A stretch of DNA of 64,000 nucleotides from Amaurobius ferox (lineage: Eukaryota; Arthropoda; Arachnida; Araneae; Amaurobiidae), in the NCBI GenBank assembly GCA_951213105.1, contig OX578146.1, forward strand, positions 108,859,776 through 108,923,775. Reading direction: 5' to 3'. Each line of letters begins with the position of its first letter. Position 1 is the first letter of the stretch. Shown piece by piece: positions 55,193 to 64,000 of this stretch. Both the position numbers and the translations under genes were made by a program. The notes beneath the pieces are model-generated. The model searched no databases. It was not told the origin of the DNA and was given only the letters and a program-made list of their open reading frames with translations.

Positions 55193-55533
55193 ATGTCAGA
55201 GATATGGCGAGAAGAACGGCACTACAAGTCTAGAAATCGCCCACCTCACTGCAGCACCTGCATCTGTGAAGATGTAGAAGTGAGAACTCACAGCAAGGTA
55301 AAGATGTCTTCCCCAAAGATCATAAAAGTCAAAGAACATCGACACCACTATATGCCAGAGACAAAAACAAAGCATGAATGTTGCCAAAAAAGGTACCACG
55401 CTCCTTCACCAGACCAGTGGGAGCATAGGGACATACGCAAAGAACGCTGTAGCAGTATCTCGCCACCTGAAAGATTCGAAAGAAAAATACATGCTGATCA
55501 CAAGTATTCACAACTTGAGGGCTGGTTCAGGAA
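55193..55533 (+). CDS. EF-hand protein, exon A (N-terminal 113 codons)
   Basis: The ATG at 55193 has A at -3. The exon encodes a basic, His/Cys/Ser-rich, probably disordered region. Cys occurs at residues 20, 23 and 25 and as a pair at 63-64. It ends in ...EGWFR plus two bases of a Lys codon. A strong donor (gaa|gtatgt) follows at 55534. The first bases of exon B complete the Lys codon, giving the EF-hand entry helix sequence GWFRKFDYD, which strongly supports the join. The predicted protein is 215 aa over three exons. If the AG at 55188-55189 is an acceptor, the true start may be further upstream. The N-terminal part matches no family I recognise. Confidence 0.7.
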
Positions 55534-55758
55534 GTATGTATTTAAAAATACTTTTTCTCTAAATCAGTGTTTCCTCACGGAAAGTTCGTTGTCCAGAGGT
55601 CTGCACGGATCAAAATTTTCAAAATTTACCTCTCGGCAGTAGCGAAATGTGATGGAAATCTGGGGTGTCAGTGTCTATCGAAACAATCTGCTACCAAGTT
55701 ACTTTCTTTTCAATCGTCCACTAAACTTAAGTGCATAAAATATTTCAAATAAGGTATA

Positions 55759-56551
55759 TTTAAGGGTGTGCGCCAGTAAATATTCTGCCCTATCCGCGCT
55801 TTGTTAACTTTCGCGGCACACATGTTTCGCCAAAATTCTGCTCAAACAGTTGCGCGATATTTTCTGAAAGATAAAATGCAATGCTTAGATTAGATTAAAA
55901 CTAAATTTAATACCCAATAAAACATAGAATGTATTTTTTATTTTAATTCAAAATATTTTTGGTGCTGCCATCTGTTGTCGTAATTTAATTCATACCGATT
56001 ATTTTTATTTTTTAATGAACATTTTTAAATATCTATTCCTTCTAATACAGTATTAAATACAACAACAGATCATATATACTAATGCCACAATCAGGGAAGG
56101 TAATTTCTCATTCTATGAATTTGATAAGGGTATCTGAATGTACATCACTGAGAACTGCAGTTTTGTCTGCAAGTTCCTTTGTCTTCAAGTTCAAGTCCAA
56201 GTTCAATTACGTTTCCGTGATTGTGGCATTATTATATAGGATCTGTTGTTGTATTTAATAGCGTATTAGAAGGAATAGACATTTAAAAATGTTCATTAAA
56301 AAATAAAAATAGTCGGTATGAATTAAATTACGACAACAGATGGCAGCACCAAAAATATTTGAATTAAAATAAAAAATATATTCTATGTTTTATTGGGTAT
56401 TAAATTTAGTTTTAATATAATCTAAGCATTGCATTTTATCTATCAGAAAATATCTCGCAACTGTTTGAGCAGAATTTCGGCGAAACATGTGTGCCGCGAA
56501 AGTTAACAAAGCGCGGATAGGGTAGAAGATTTACTGACGCTCACCCTTAAA
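55759..56551. mobile_element. 793-bp foldback element with ~340-bp inverted arms
   Basis: The left arm (55759-56098) and right arm (56213-56551) are near-perfect inverted repeats starting TTTAAGGGTG(t/a)GCG and including ccctatccgcgctttgttaa. The unique loop is 114 bp. No transposase is present and the target duplication is not clear. Transcribed as part of intron 1, the arms would form a long double-stranded RNA hairpin. Arm divergence is low (a few percent by eye), so the element is fairly young or maintained by gene conversion. Confidence 0.9.
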
Positions 56552-57473
56552 GTAAGAATTGCTTGGTAGAGGGTTGTTTAAGTAGCCAATGTTTGCCCCA
56601 AATTCCTTTCACACTTCACTACTCCCTGGCGGCCCGAATCCAGGTATTTTTAAAAGTGGAAACTGAGACCGTCTCCAAACAGGATGAGTTTCATTTACAA
56701 ATCTACCAATAACAAGATCAAATCTATGCCATCTTTATATCCTCACGTGTGTTTACGCACTTCCTTCACACATTTGTCTCTATATATCTACATTTTGCTA
56801 AAGCATTTCATTAATGCCATTAAAATCCGTTTATATGTTTTATAATAGTGACTACATTTGGGCCAGTCCAAGATTTTTAAACCGAAATCCGAGACCGGTT
56901 CTGCGTGAAATCAAAGAAAAATTCGCCTCGACTGAGTAGGTCGGGCGAATTTGATAGAAAAGTCCGAAACCGTGCAGGCCTCTACAGTGGACCTCTATGA
57001 TTCCTCCACAAGATCAAAGAGGATCCGCAATGTTTAAATACGGGTGATGACATGTGCACATAGCTTCCTTCCATTATCAATTTATTGACACTAGTAACTA
57101 TTAAAAAACAAATATGGGGAAAAGTATACAGAGTGTTGTGACATACAACACGTTATTGTTTTGTTCACCAATCTCTGTTTAAAACATTCATTTTTTACGT
57201 ACAAAGTCATATTTTTGGATTTAAACTTTTACCGTAACTGCAAGACTCCTTGGATAGCATGAATCGATTTATCCCATTACTATATATAAATACTACAAAC
57301 CACTTATTTACAGTTTTCATCAATAAGATCCGTCCTGTATAATAATGAAATTAAAGAAAATACATTTAGGCATATTTTTACCCTTTATGTTGATATTTCA
57401 CATTTATTACATTTAAAAAAAGTTTTGTATTCTATATAAATAAACCAAACAAGCCTTAATATAGGATAGGATG

Positions 57474-57960
57474 TGACCTCACTAACTTTGACAGAAGCTT
57501 CGCATCGACGTTTCATTCCTTCAGTCAGATGGTCCAACACAGCAAAGGGCAATAACTGCCATTCCTGTAGAAGAGCAGTTTTCAGCTCTTGGAATGTAGT
57601 TGAAGAGGGTAGACGAGGGGAGACAGTTCTTCCAAGGGCATCCCAAAAATTTTCTATGGGACTGAGGTCTGGAGAATGCTCTGGCTATTACATGCGAACA
57701 ACACCTTCGCTCTCAAGAAACTCGTCCTCCAGCCCTGCTCTATGTGGACGAGCGCTAAAGTTCATCGAAAAAATTGGACCCCCTGCTGCAGCGTAGAGTC
57801 TCACGAAGGGATCTAGGACTTAGTTTCGATACCTATCCGACATCACAGTACTCCCTGTAAACACGTGCAGGTCGGTGCGATATCTCAAAGAAAATCCAGC
57901 TCATACCAGCACACTGAAACGACTAATGTTCAACGATGTTATTGTTGTTGTTATCGGTAT
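57474..57960 (-). pseudogene. Tc1-like transposase fossil
   Basis: The minus-strand translation retains Tc1-family landmarks in order: SLRYRTDLHVFTGSTV, then FSMNFSARPHRAGLEDEFLE, then PEHSPDLSPIENFWDALGR, LKTALLQEW and MKRRCEA. The catalytic Asp of the usual D-N-ARPH motif is replaced (NFSARPH), and stops interrupt the frame near RYRN and before PEHSPDL. The N-terminal DNA-binding part is missing and inverted ends are not recognised. The plus frame over the same region is only a shadow. Confidence 0.85.
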
Positions 57961-58106
57961 CAACGATGTTATCGGTCTAGTTGCGTGTTCCCCATTTTCT
58001 ATAGACCCTTACATGTTTATGTAATGATCATCAGAGAATAATGTTGTAACCCTTGGACGAACTGGAACGAGTCTCCAGATGACTTCCCCACTTATTTGTT
58101 TGTTCG

Positions 58107-58385
58107 ACCCAGACCGTCCGACCTACCAGAAGGTGTAAACTATCTGTTTGGACGTCCGGAACATTGCCACCCAATTTTGACCGGTACCCAGTAGGTGAGG
58201 CATTCACAGGGATTGTACCCTCCTTCCCCTACTACCAACCTTCCAGAAGAACTTACGAACCCACACATTTAATGTGTCTGTACTCCGCGAGTACACGGGG
58301 ACAGTCTGGGCAGAGTCAAGAATCGAACTCGGATTGTCCGAGTGAAATCCCCGTGCTTTAACTATTGGGATGTCTCGCCCTCTGC
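58107..58385 (-). mobile_element. Solitary full-length SINE, diverged
   Basis: Read on the minus strand: a tRNA-like head (agacatcccaatagttaaag A-box region, gagttcgattctt B box), then the body, ending at gtaggtcggacggtctgggt. The (CAA)n tail is replaced by cgaacaaac. It is older than the copies at 12-17 kb and has no (CAA)n tail or clear target duplication. Confidence 0.8.
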
Positions 58386-59065
58386 CCCACTTATTTGGAA
58401 TTGTTTCCATAAACGACAAATGACAAATGGTGCACAAAAAAATAAATTGGCAACTTCCTTAATGGAGTGACCTGCCTCAAACCTCGCAACAGCACGTCAG
58501 TGATAAAAATCTTTATATAATTCTCTCTAAGGAAACTTCTGGAAATCTCTCCATATCTCCTAATCTGGAAATCCTTCTTCATATTCGGAAATTATGGCAA
58601 CCCTAGAAGCATGTCATGCTCACGCCAGGGGAAAACCCGTCGGTTGTTTTCTCCTTCTGGTCTGGCTTCGAGAGCGCGGCGAATAGAGGGGGGGGGGGGG
58701 GGATAGTCCCTGGAAGAAAGGGAATATTACGCATTCGGAACAATATTTTGGATAAAAATCCTTTCTACATAAAGGGCATTCATGTTTTGAAAATTCACCG
58801 CATATGCATATACACAGTAGACTTGATTTTGTTCGGACTTACGCGTAAGAAATTATATAAAAAAAAAATTGAGTATGAACTTTAAAAATGCTGCGACTTT
58901 TTATTAAAAATTAGTTTTTTCTAAGTTTCAGACTTCTTATATTCGTGTGTATGAGAGAGGGGGGAGTCAGTTTTACGGCTTACCCTCCTTGCGCTATCAA
59001 TTTCAGCTACGCCTCTGGCTCAGCCCTATTGGAAAGTTTGTCACTGGTGAAGCTCCGTTAGCCAA

Positions 59066-59366
59066 TGGGGGGCAGGGAGATAACCCGCAATGGTTAGCTC
59101 GCAGGGATTGCACTCGGACGACCCAAATTCGATTCCCTGCTCTGCCCTAACTTTTTCCGTGTTCACACGGAGTACGGGCACGTTAAATATGTGGGTCCGT
59201 AAATCCTTCCGAGAGGTTGGTGGTAGGGGAAGGAGGGTACGGCCCCTGTGGATGTCTCCCCCCCCCACTGAGTTTCGGTTTAAATTGTGTGGCACTTCCC
59301 GGCCGTTCAAAACAGATACCTTACACCTTCTGGTAGGTCGGACGGTCCGGGTTGAAGACGAAGAAT
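59066..59366 (+). mobile_element. Solitary full-length SINE
   Basis: The head has gataacccgcaatggttagctcg (A-box region) and aaattcgattccctg (B box). The body follows, with a cccccccccac insertion, and the tail reads gtccgggttgaagacgaagaa instead of (CAA)n. That tail variant resembles the fragment at 33240-33298. Confidence 0.8.
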
Positions 59367-59567
59367 GGGGGGAGGGGGGGAGTAAGTAGAAGATGAATTC
59401 TAATAGGTTATTTAAATTGTTAATTTTATATAATATCGGGAAACCCCTTAATATGACAGTTTATCTTCACATGTCTTTATGGCAATTTATAATTTCAATT
59501 TTTAAAATCTCCATTTGCCCGCATTGCTTTGTTAACATAACTACACTTTACATACATTGTTTTCTAG

Positions 59568-59715
59568 GTTCGATTACGACTGTAATGGTCTTCTGGATGT
59601 GTATGAATTGAAAAGTCTTCTGAACTATCTCGGTGTCCGAGTTCAACAAAATTACGTCAAGGATTTAATAGAAAGAACAGACAGGGACGCTGATGGCATG
59701 TTGTCTTTTTCTGAC
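59568..59715 (+). CDS. EF-hand protein, exon B (two Ca2+-binding loops)
   Basis: The acceptor ttgttttctag precedes G59568, which completes the Lys codon begun in exon A. The exon encodes two 12-residue EF-hand loops. Loop 1 (residues 116-127) is D-Y-D-C-N-G-L-L-D-V-Y-E, with canonical ligands at positions 1, 3, 5 and 12. Loop 2 (152-163) is D-R-D-A-D-G-M-L-S-F-S-D, with Asp instead of Glu at position 12, a change that usually weakens or alters Ca2+ coordination. The donor gac|gtaagc follows in phase 0, right after loop 2. A paired EF-hand with this spacing suits a small calcium sensor; swiprosin/EFHD proteins are a possible relative, but I would not name it. Confidence 0.85.
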
Positions 59716-59922
59716 GTAAGCATTGAAAGTCAAATGTCTCTGTTAGTACTGTGGGGAGTCTATTCACACATGTGACTTCTACGGGCATTCACATTTTTCC
59801 TACCCTCAATAACCTACAGATATAGCAAAACTTTGCATAAAATTAACTCGCCGTACTCTTTTTAAGGGGGGAAGGGGCATTACTATCAACGTATTTAATT
59901 ATTCAAAGTATATTTCGGAAAA

Positions 59923-60575
59923 TTAACTGTTTAACAAAATAATGCCTAAAAATAATGCCTTTTAAAATGCCTAAATTCTATGTTACAATTGAGGACCTGC
60001 ATTGACGGTCTGGGAATCTTATTTAATAGAAAATAGTACTATACCTCGTTCCAATCTAAATATGTAGGAATGGATATGCTGTGAGTAGTATAGTATTCAT
60101 CCGTAAAATATAGTTCTTTAGATTTAAGAAACTTACCGAGATTAGATTACCTAAAATTAACTGTTTAACACATTTTAAAATGGCTAAATTCTATGTTACA
60201 ATTGAGGACCCTCAGTGACGTTTTGGGAATCTTATTTAATAGAATATAGTACTATACCTCGTTCCAATCTAAATATGCAGGAATGGATATGCTGTGGGTA
60301 GTATAGTATTCATCCGTAAAATAATCTTTAGTTTTAAGGAACTTTCCGAGATTAGATTACCTAAACTGTTTAACACTTTTTAAAATGGCTAAATTCTATG
60401 TTACAATTGAGGACCCTCAGTGACGTTTTGGGAATCTTATTTAATAGAAAATAGTACTATACCTCGTTCCAATCTAAATATGTAGGAATTGATATGCTGT
60501 GGGTAGTATAGTATTCATCCGTAAAATATAGCTCTTTACATTTAAGAAACTTACCGAGATTAGATTACCTAAAAT
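59923..60575. repeat. ~210-bp tandem repeat, three copies
   Basis: Copies aligned on taaattctatgttacaattg start at 59972, 60185 and 60390 (periods 213 and 205). Each includes tactatacctcgttccaatc and gtagtatagtattcatccg. Copies 2 and 3 share the change gacgttttgg. No coding potential. Confidence 0.85.
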
Positions 60576-61046
60576 TCATACTTTTATATTTTTACATGGT
60601 TTGTCAATTGTTTCGAAGATTTTTCGAAAGAGATCGAAAGAAAATTATGAATGAGGTTATGAGGTTGATGAACGCTCATTCGCCAACTGGGTGGTTTAGT
60701 TCGCCTATTCATTCGAGTGATTAATTACTTCGCCTGCGTGTCATACTGGAAATGGGATGAGATATAGTTACAGAATATAATTTTATGATTCATTGATAGA
60801 ATTGATGAAGCTCCCAACGCTGACCATGGATGATGAATTAACAGAGTAAAAGCATTCTAAAAATATAAAGCAACGTTGCTTTATAGTTTAATATAATGGA
60901 ACATATATGGACGAGAGATATAATGTTCTCTAAGAAGTTGATATAATAAACTAAAACATATATAGAAGAGAGAAACTCGAAGGATGCGCCGATTTTCACC
61001 TCCTACTTGCTCCTCCAGCTCGCTGTTTTGTTTCAAGCCAAACTAA

Positions 61047-61530
61047 TGCTTGGATCGAAAACTTTTTTTTTTCAGTATACAACGCATTGCTCTATCATTT
61101 CTCTACAATTGTGCCAAATTTCATATTTTTGTATGCTATAGATTTTGTGGTATGAAACAAAGAAATTCGAGGGATGCACCGATAAGGAAGAATATTTTTC
61201 AGCTTAGAAGTGTGTGAAAAGTAGAATAACTTGTAAACTACATCGAAATTAAAAAAAAAGCTTCGTCCTGCAAAAATTCAAGTATGTAGGTACATGCTTG
61301 CAAAAATTCCCAGTCTTGCCAAGTCTGCGCAAGTCTGTCCAAGACGCGAAATCGCAGCTCAAATATTTTGTTTTAACTTTGATATTAAATATTTCTTAAA
61401 CTGAAATTTAAATTGAAGAACGATTTATTTCAGCGTATTCCTCAAACTTTTCTCTAAAAGTGTGCCAAATTTTATATTTTTGTATGCTATAGTTTTTGCG
61501 GTATGAAACAGAGAAACGCGAGGAACGAGA
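61047..61530. repeat. Diverged direct duplication of about 110 bp
   Basis: The segment from gatcgaaaactttttttttc through gtgccaaattt-atatttttgtatgctatag to gaaac-agaaa (about 61047-61180) is repeated in diverged form at about 61420-61525. This is a local duplication within intron 2. Confidence 0.6.
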
Positions 61531-61589
61531 AATTTGTCAGACGGCAAGCGGCAGCTACTCTTTTTTTTAATATCTTATTTGTATCAGAT

Positions 61590-61652
61590 ACACCTGGAAT
61601 AACACCTGGAATAACACCTGGAATAAACTGGAATAATCGTGTTTATTCCAGA
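61590..61652. repeat. 13-bp tandem repeat with terminal hairpin
   Basis: acacctggaataa occurs three times in tandem. The last unit continues into aactggaataatcgtgtttattccag, where ctggaataa pairs with ttattccag. Confidence 0.75.
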
Positions 61653-62125
61653 TTCTTGAATATCTCCATCTACAGACGTTTCAGTCAAACCTATGCCATT
61701 TCTCTGTAGCAAACTATTTTTCTATACGTAGAAACATGTGATATTTGTTCATTTTATAAGTAGAATTGAGAAATGTTTATCAGCTACAGAGATTTAAGTA
61801 GTGAGTGATTCGCATTTTCAAAGGGCTTGTGTAGGCGTCATAGAGCCATAGGTTGTAGGATGAAACCCAGAACAAAGATTTTTATTGTTTACAATATTTG
61901 GGGTGTCATAAACCAGAACATTCTAATACACGCGCGTGTACATAATGCATTTTTATTTAATAAAAATTTGTTGGACGAATTCTTTTAAATATTCATCCAC
62001 GATTTTTCTAGATGACCTGTTAAAGAGTCCTCACAGTAGGGAAAGTTTATATGCTGTCCAATAAAATTCGTTTTAATGCCTTAATCATATTATCTTTTAT
62101 AAATGCACTTTTATTTTCTTTCCAG

Positions 62126-62284
62126 TTTCTGCACATGTGGAACCAGGCTGCTCAAGAAGATGAGGAACTGTACAGCATCATCAAACAGCATGAACTACAC
62201 CCAGATGTGCTACCACACCAACAGCCCCGTGAACAGCCCCGTGCTCCCAAACATCGTGCCAGTAAAAGTTTGCATGTAATATAA
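62126..62284 (+). CDS. EF-hand protein, exon C (C-terminal 52 codons)
   Basis: The acceptor tttctttccag is in phase 0 with exon B. The first residues FLHMWNQ supply the exit helix of EF-hand 2, which confirms the join. The rest is acidic (QEDEELYSIIKQHE), then Pro/Gln/His-rich with a doubled REQPRAP-type segment (cccgtgaacagccccgtg), ending at TAA 62282-62284. A possible donor (cca|gtaaaa, 62262) could extend the protein into a further exon outside what I can recognise. An AATAAA lies at 62669-62674, consistent with a 3' UTR of about 0.4 kb. Confidence 0.75.
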   Translation, partial: FLHMWNQAAQEDEELYSIIKQHELHPDVLPHQQPREQPRAPKHRASKSLHVI

Positions 62285-63370
62285 ATATTACTGTGCGCAT
62301 GTGCATGAAATTCATATTTTTAAGTTCTGGGCGATAAACGGTGAAAAACAAATTCACGGAAATTTTTCAATACACGCGTCTAACTTTTATCTCCTGATCC
62401 ATGCAATAGATTTTGATGATTTATTTTTCATGCATGATTTGGTTTATGGTTCGAGTATAGATTGGGCTAGGAAGCAAAGCATGCCGAGGAGTTACTATAT
62501 ACACATTTTTAATAACCGCAGCTCATTACAGAACATCAACACAGACACACGTACATATGACAACTACTTCAGCTTAACTGATGGTTGAAAAGGAGCACCG
62601 TCATCTATACACAATGTCGACAAAAACGAGAAGAGAGTGGTAGCCAATTTAAACAGTTACAACAATGCAATAAAGATGAAACCAGAAATATTCTGATGGA
62701 AGTTTTACCACCAAACAGTAAGATACGGAATGACGAGAATTAAAAACGTGTTTTTACTGTCTGCCCGCCAAAACCGCCTGTAGCTCGAAAACAACTCATC
62801 GTGTTTAGTTTAACTAGGGGTGCAATCAAAGTTTACTAAATAAAACTTTACTCGCAATTTGGAGCAAAGAACAAGCACATAGTATATAGACCTTTAGATC
62901 TGATTTTTTTTTTTTTTTTTTTTTTTTTCCAATTTTGAATTGAATTAGAAATGTATACATTGAGTCTGTGGCATTGGACGTAGTTTGAGTAATGACAACC
63001 ACTAGTGTAAGATGTTGAACTTAATAGATTTACAACACCTTTATTAATTTCAATATGTAAGTTATGAAATGATCCTACTCAATATAGAGCAAGTGTTAAA
63101 AGGCGTTATTGAGCAAGCGTAAAAGGCGTTATTGAGCAAGCGTTAAAACTCATTGATATACTGTATTATTTTCTCAAGTCTTATCTTGATATTGTTTTTC
63201 AGTGTAGCCGATGAATGCAAAAATATGGGTCAATGAATTAAGCCGCAAAAGATTTTCTCGGAACAATGCAACGATCGGGGAATAGTTTTGTGGTCTTGCC
63301 AATGTTGGAACAAACGAGACGATGAAACCGAATTCTTTCATGCTCGGTACACGAAGAACATAATGCGGAT
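62285..63370. other. 3' flank of the EF-hand gene
   Basis: Contains the AATAAA at 62669-62674, a T-run at 62905-62929, and a 24-bp tandem repeat at 63087-63150 (gagcaagcgttaaaaggcgt type). No further exon is recognised. The 95-codon frame at 62301-62588 has no known domain. Confidence 0.45.
63087..63150. repeat. 23/24-bp tandem repeat, 2.7 units
   Basis: Units gagcaagtgttaaaaggcgt plus tatt start at 63087, 63111 and 63134; the second lacks one base. Confidence 0.85.
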
Positions 63371-63521
63371 TATAGTCCATTACTTTAGAATCGGCGGATC
63401 AAGGTCACGTTTTCCCCTTTCTACCCTAGGAATGTATTCTATATTCTACTAGTATGACCCTAGAAATGAGAGAAGAAGTTTCCGTGACCTTGGGCGGCTG
63501 ATTTTAAAGTAATGGACTATA
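63371..63521. mobile_element. 151-bp hairpin MITE
   Basis: Arms 63371-63409 (tatagtccattactttagaa...caaggtcacg) and 63483-63521 (cgtgaccttg...ttaaagtaatggactata) are imperfect inverted repeats of about 39 bp. The termini TATAGTCC/GGACTATA could include a TA target duplication, as in mariner-type MITEs. No coding content. Confidence 0.7.
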
Positions 63522-63524
63522 AGG

Positions 63525-63955
63525 CATATTACAATGGACATTAGGCAGTCCATTTCTAAAGCAATGGACTGTAACATTATGCAGTCCATTTCTAAAGTAA
63601 TGAACTATAACATTATGTAGTCCATTTCTAGAGAAGTAGACTATAACATTATGCAGTCCATTTCTAAAGTAATGGACCATAACATTAGGCAGTCCATTTT
63701 TAAATAAATAGACTATAACATTAAGCAGTTCATTTCTAAAGTAATGCACGATAATATTAGGCAGTCCATTTCTAAAGTAATGGACTATAACATTATGCAG
63801 TCCATTTCTAAAGTAATGGACTATAACATTAGGCAGTCCATTTCTAAAGAAATAGACTATAACATTCAGTCCATTTCTAAAGTAATGCACGATAATATTA
63901 GGCAGTCCATTTCTAAAGTAAGGGACTGTAACATCAAGCAATCCATTTCTGGTAA
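63525..63955. repeat. 36-bp minisatellite related to the adjoining MITE end
   Basis: About 12 units of the form gcagtccatttctaaagtaa-tggactataacattag. Each unit contains taaagtaatggactata, the terminus of the MITE at 63371-63521, plus a partly self-complementary tccat...atgga. The 36-bp period keeps a minus frame open for 145 codons with a 12-residue repeat, but it has no ATG start and varies at random, so I do not call it a gene. Confidence 0.9.
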
Positions 63956-64000
63956 TAACTCCTAAATAACATCCCCTATCTTTGATTTCCTTTTTCTATG

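Larger units (their letters stand above)
55534..59567 (+). other. Intron 1 of the EF-hand gene
   Basis: GT (gtatgt) to AG (ttgttttctag), phase 2, about 4.0 kb. It carries a foldback element, a Tc1 fossil and two SINEs, all described separately. The remaining stretches at 56552-57470 and 58390-59060 hold nothing else recognised apart from a G-run at 58689-58702. Confidence 0.7.
59716..62125 (+). other. Intron 2 of the EF-hand gene
   Basis: GT (gtaagc) to AG (ttttctttccag), phase 0, 2.4 kb. It includes the triplicated repeat at 59923-60575, scattered copies of a gaaac(a/t)-agaaa(t/c)-cgagg(g/a) segment (about 60970, 61155, 61505), and a 13-bp repeat at 61590-61650. Confidence 0.7.

Noticed and set aside
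57473..57796. A 107-codon plus frame
   Set aside because: It is the antisense shadow of the Tc1 transposase fossil on the minus strand.
63504..63941. A 145-codon minus frame with a 12-residue repeat
   Set aside because: It follows a 36-bp minisatellite, begins without ATG, and substitutions show no codon bias.

Overview
This window is eukaryotic nuclear DNA. It is AT-rich and gene-poor, its coding sequence is split by GT-AG introns, and most of the recognisable content is transposon-derived: an LTR retrotransposon, tRNA- and 5S-derived SINEs, Penelope and Tc1 fossils, MITEs and minisatellites. An arthropod is most likely, perhaps a chelicerate such as a spider. The lineage is inferred from repeat style only; no diagnostic host gene proves it.

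Layout: 1-2100 holds a small inverted-repeat element, a truncated SINE, decayed pieces of the dominant 'H' repeat and a TTAA-flanked MITE. 4076-4945 is a 10-bp minisatellite with a higher-order period near 127 bp. 5652-6038 is a complete SINE whose head is a 5S rRNA copy. 7496-9960 is a repeat ('K') that contains one H element, which itself contains a second H element. 10240-10740 is a CpG-rich patch that could be a host promoter or first exon. 12092-18177 is three tandem units of 1.7-2.3 kb, each carrying a chain of tRNA-headed SINE monomers. 21470-24100 is a Penelope-like element fossil. 24566-40817 carries many H copies in both orientations. 41664-53337 is a complete, very young Ty3/Gypsy element with identical-length LTRs (one visible difference), 6-bp target duplications, intact gag, and intact pol joined to gag by a textbook -1 slippery heptamer. 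53463-54930 is a second K copy with its own H insertion. 55193-62284 is the only convincing host gene, a three-exon EF-hand protein whose exon phases match. Its introns hold a 793-bp foldback element, a Tc1 fossil, two SINEs and a triplicated 210-bp repeat. 63371-63950 is a small MITE followed by a 36-bp minisatellite that seems to derive from its terminus.

The most unusual content is the mobile DNA. First, the H family (about 0.95 kb) has a terminal hairpin, a subterminal inverted repeat at the other end, a central (TG)n tract and A/T-run insertion sites. That resembles non-autonomous Helentron-type elements. Two H copies carry another H copy at the same internal T-run. Second, a chimeric 5S/tRNA-like SINE is proven mobile by its target duplication. 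Third, related SINEs have been converted into a tandem array. Many long open frames here come from repeats without stop codons and are not genes.
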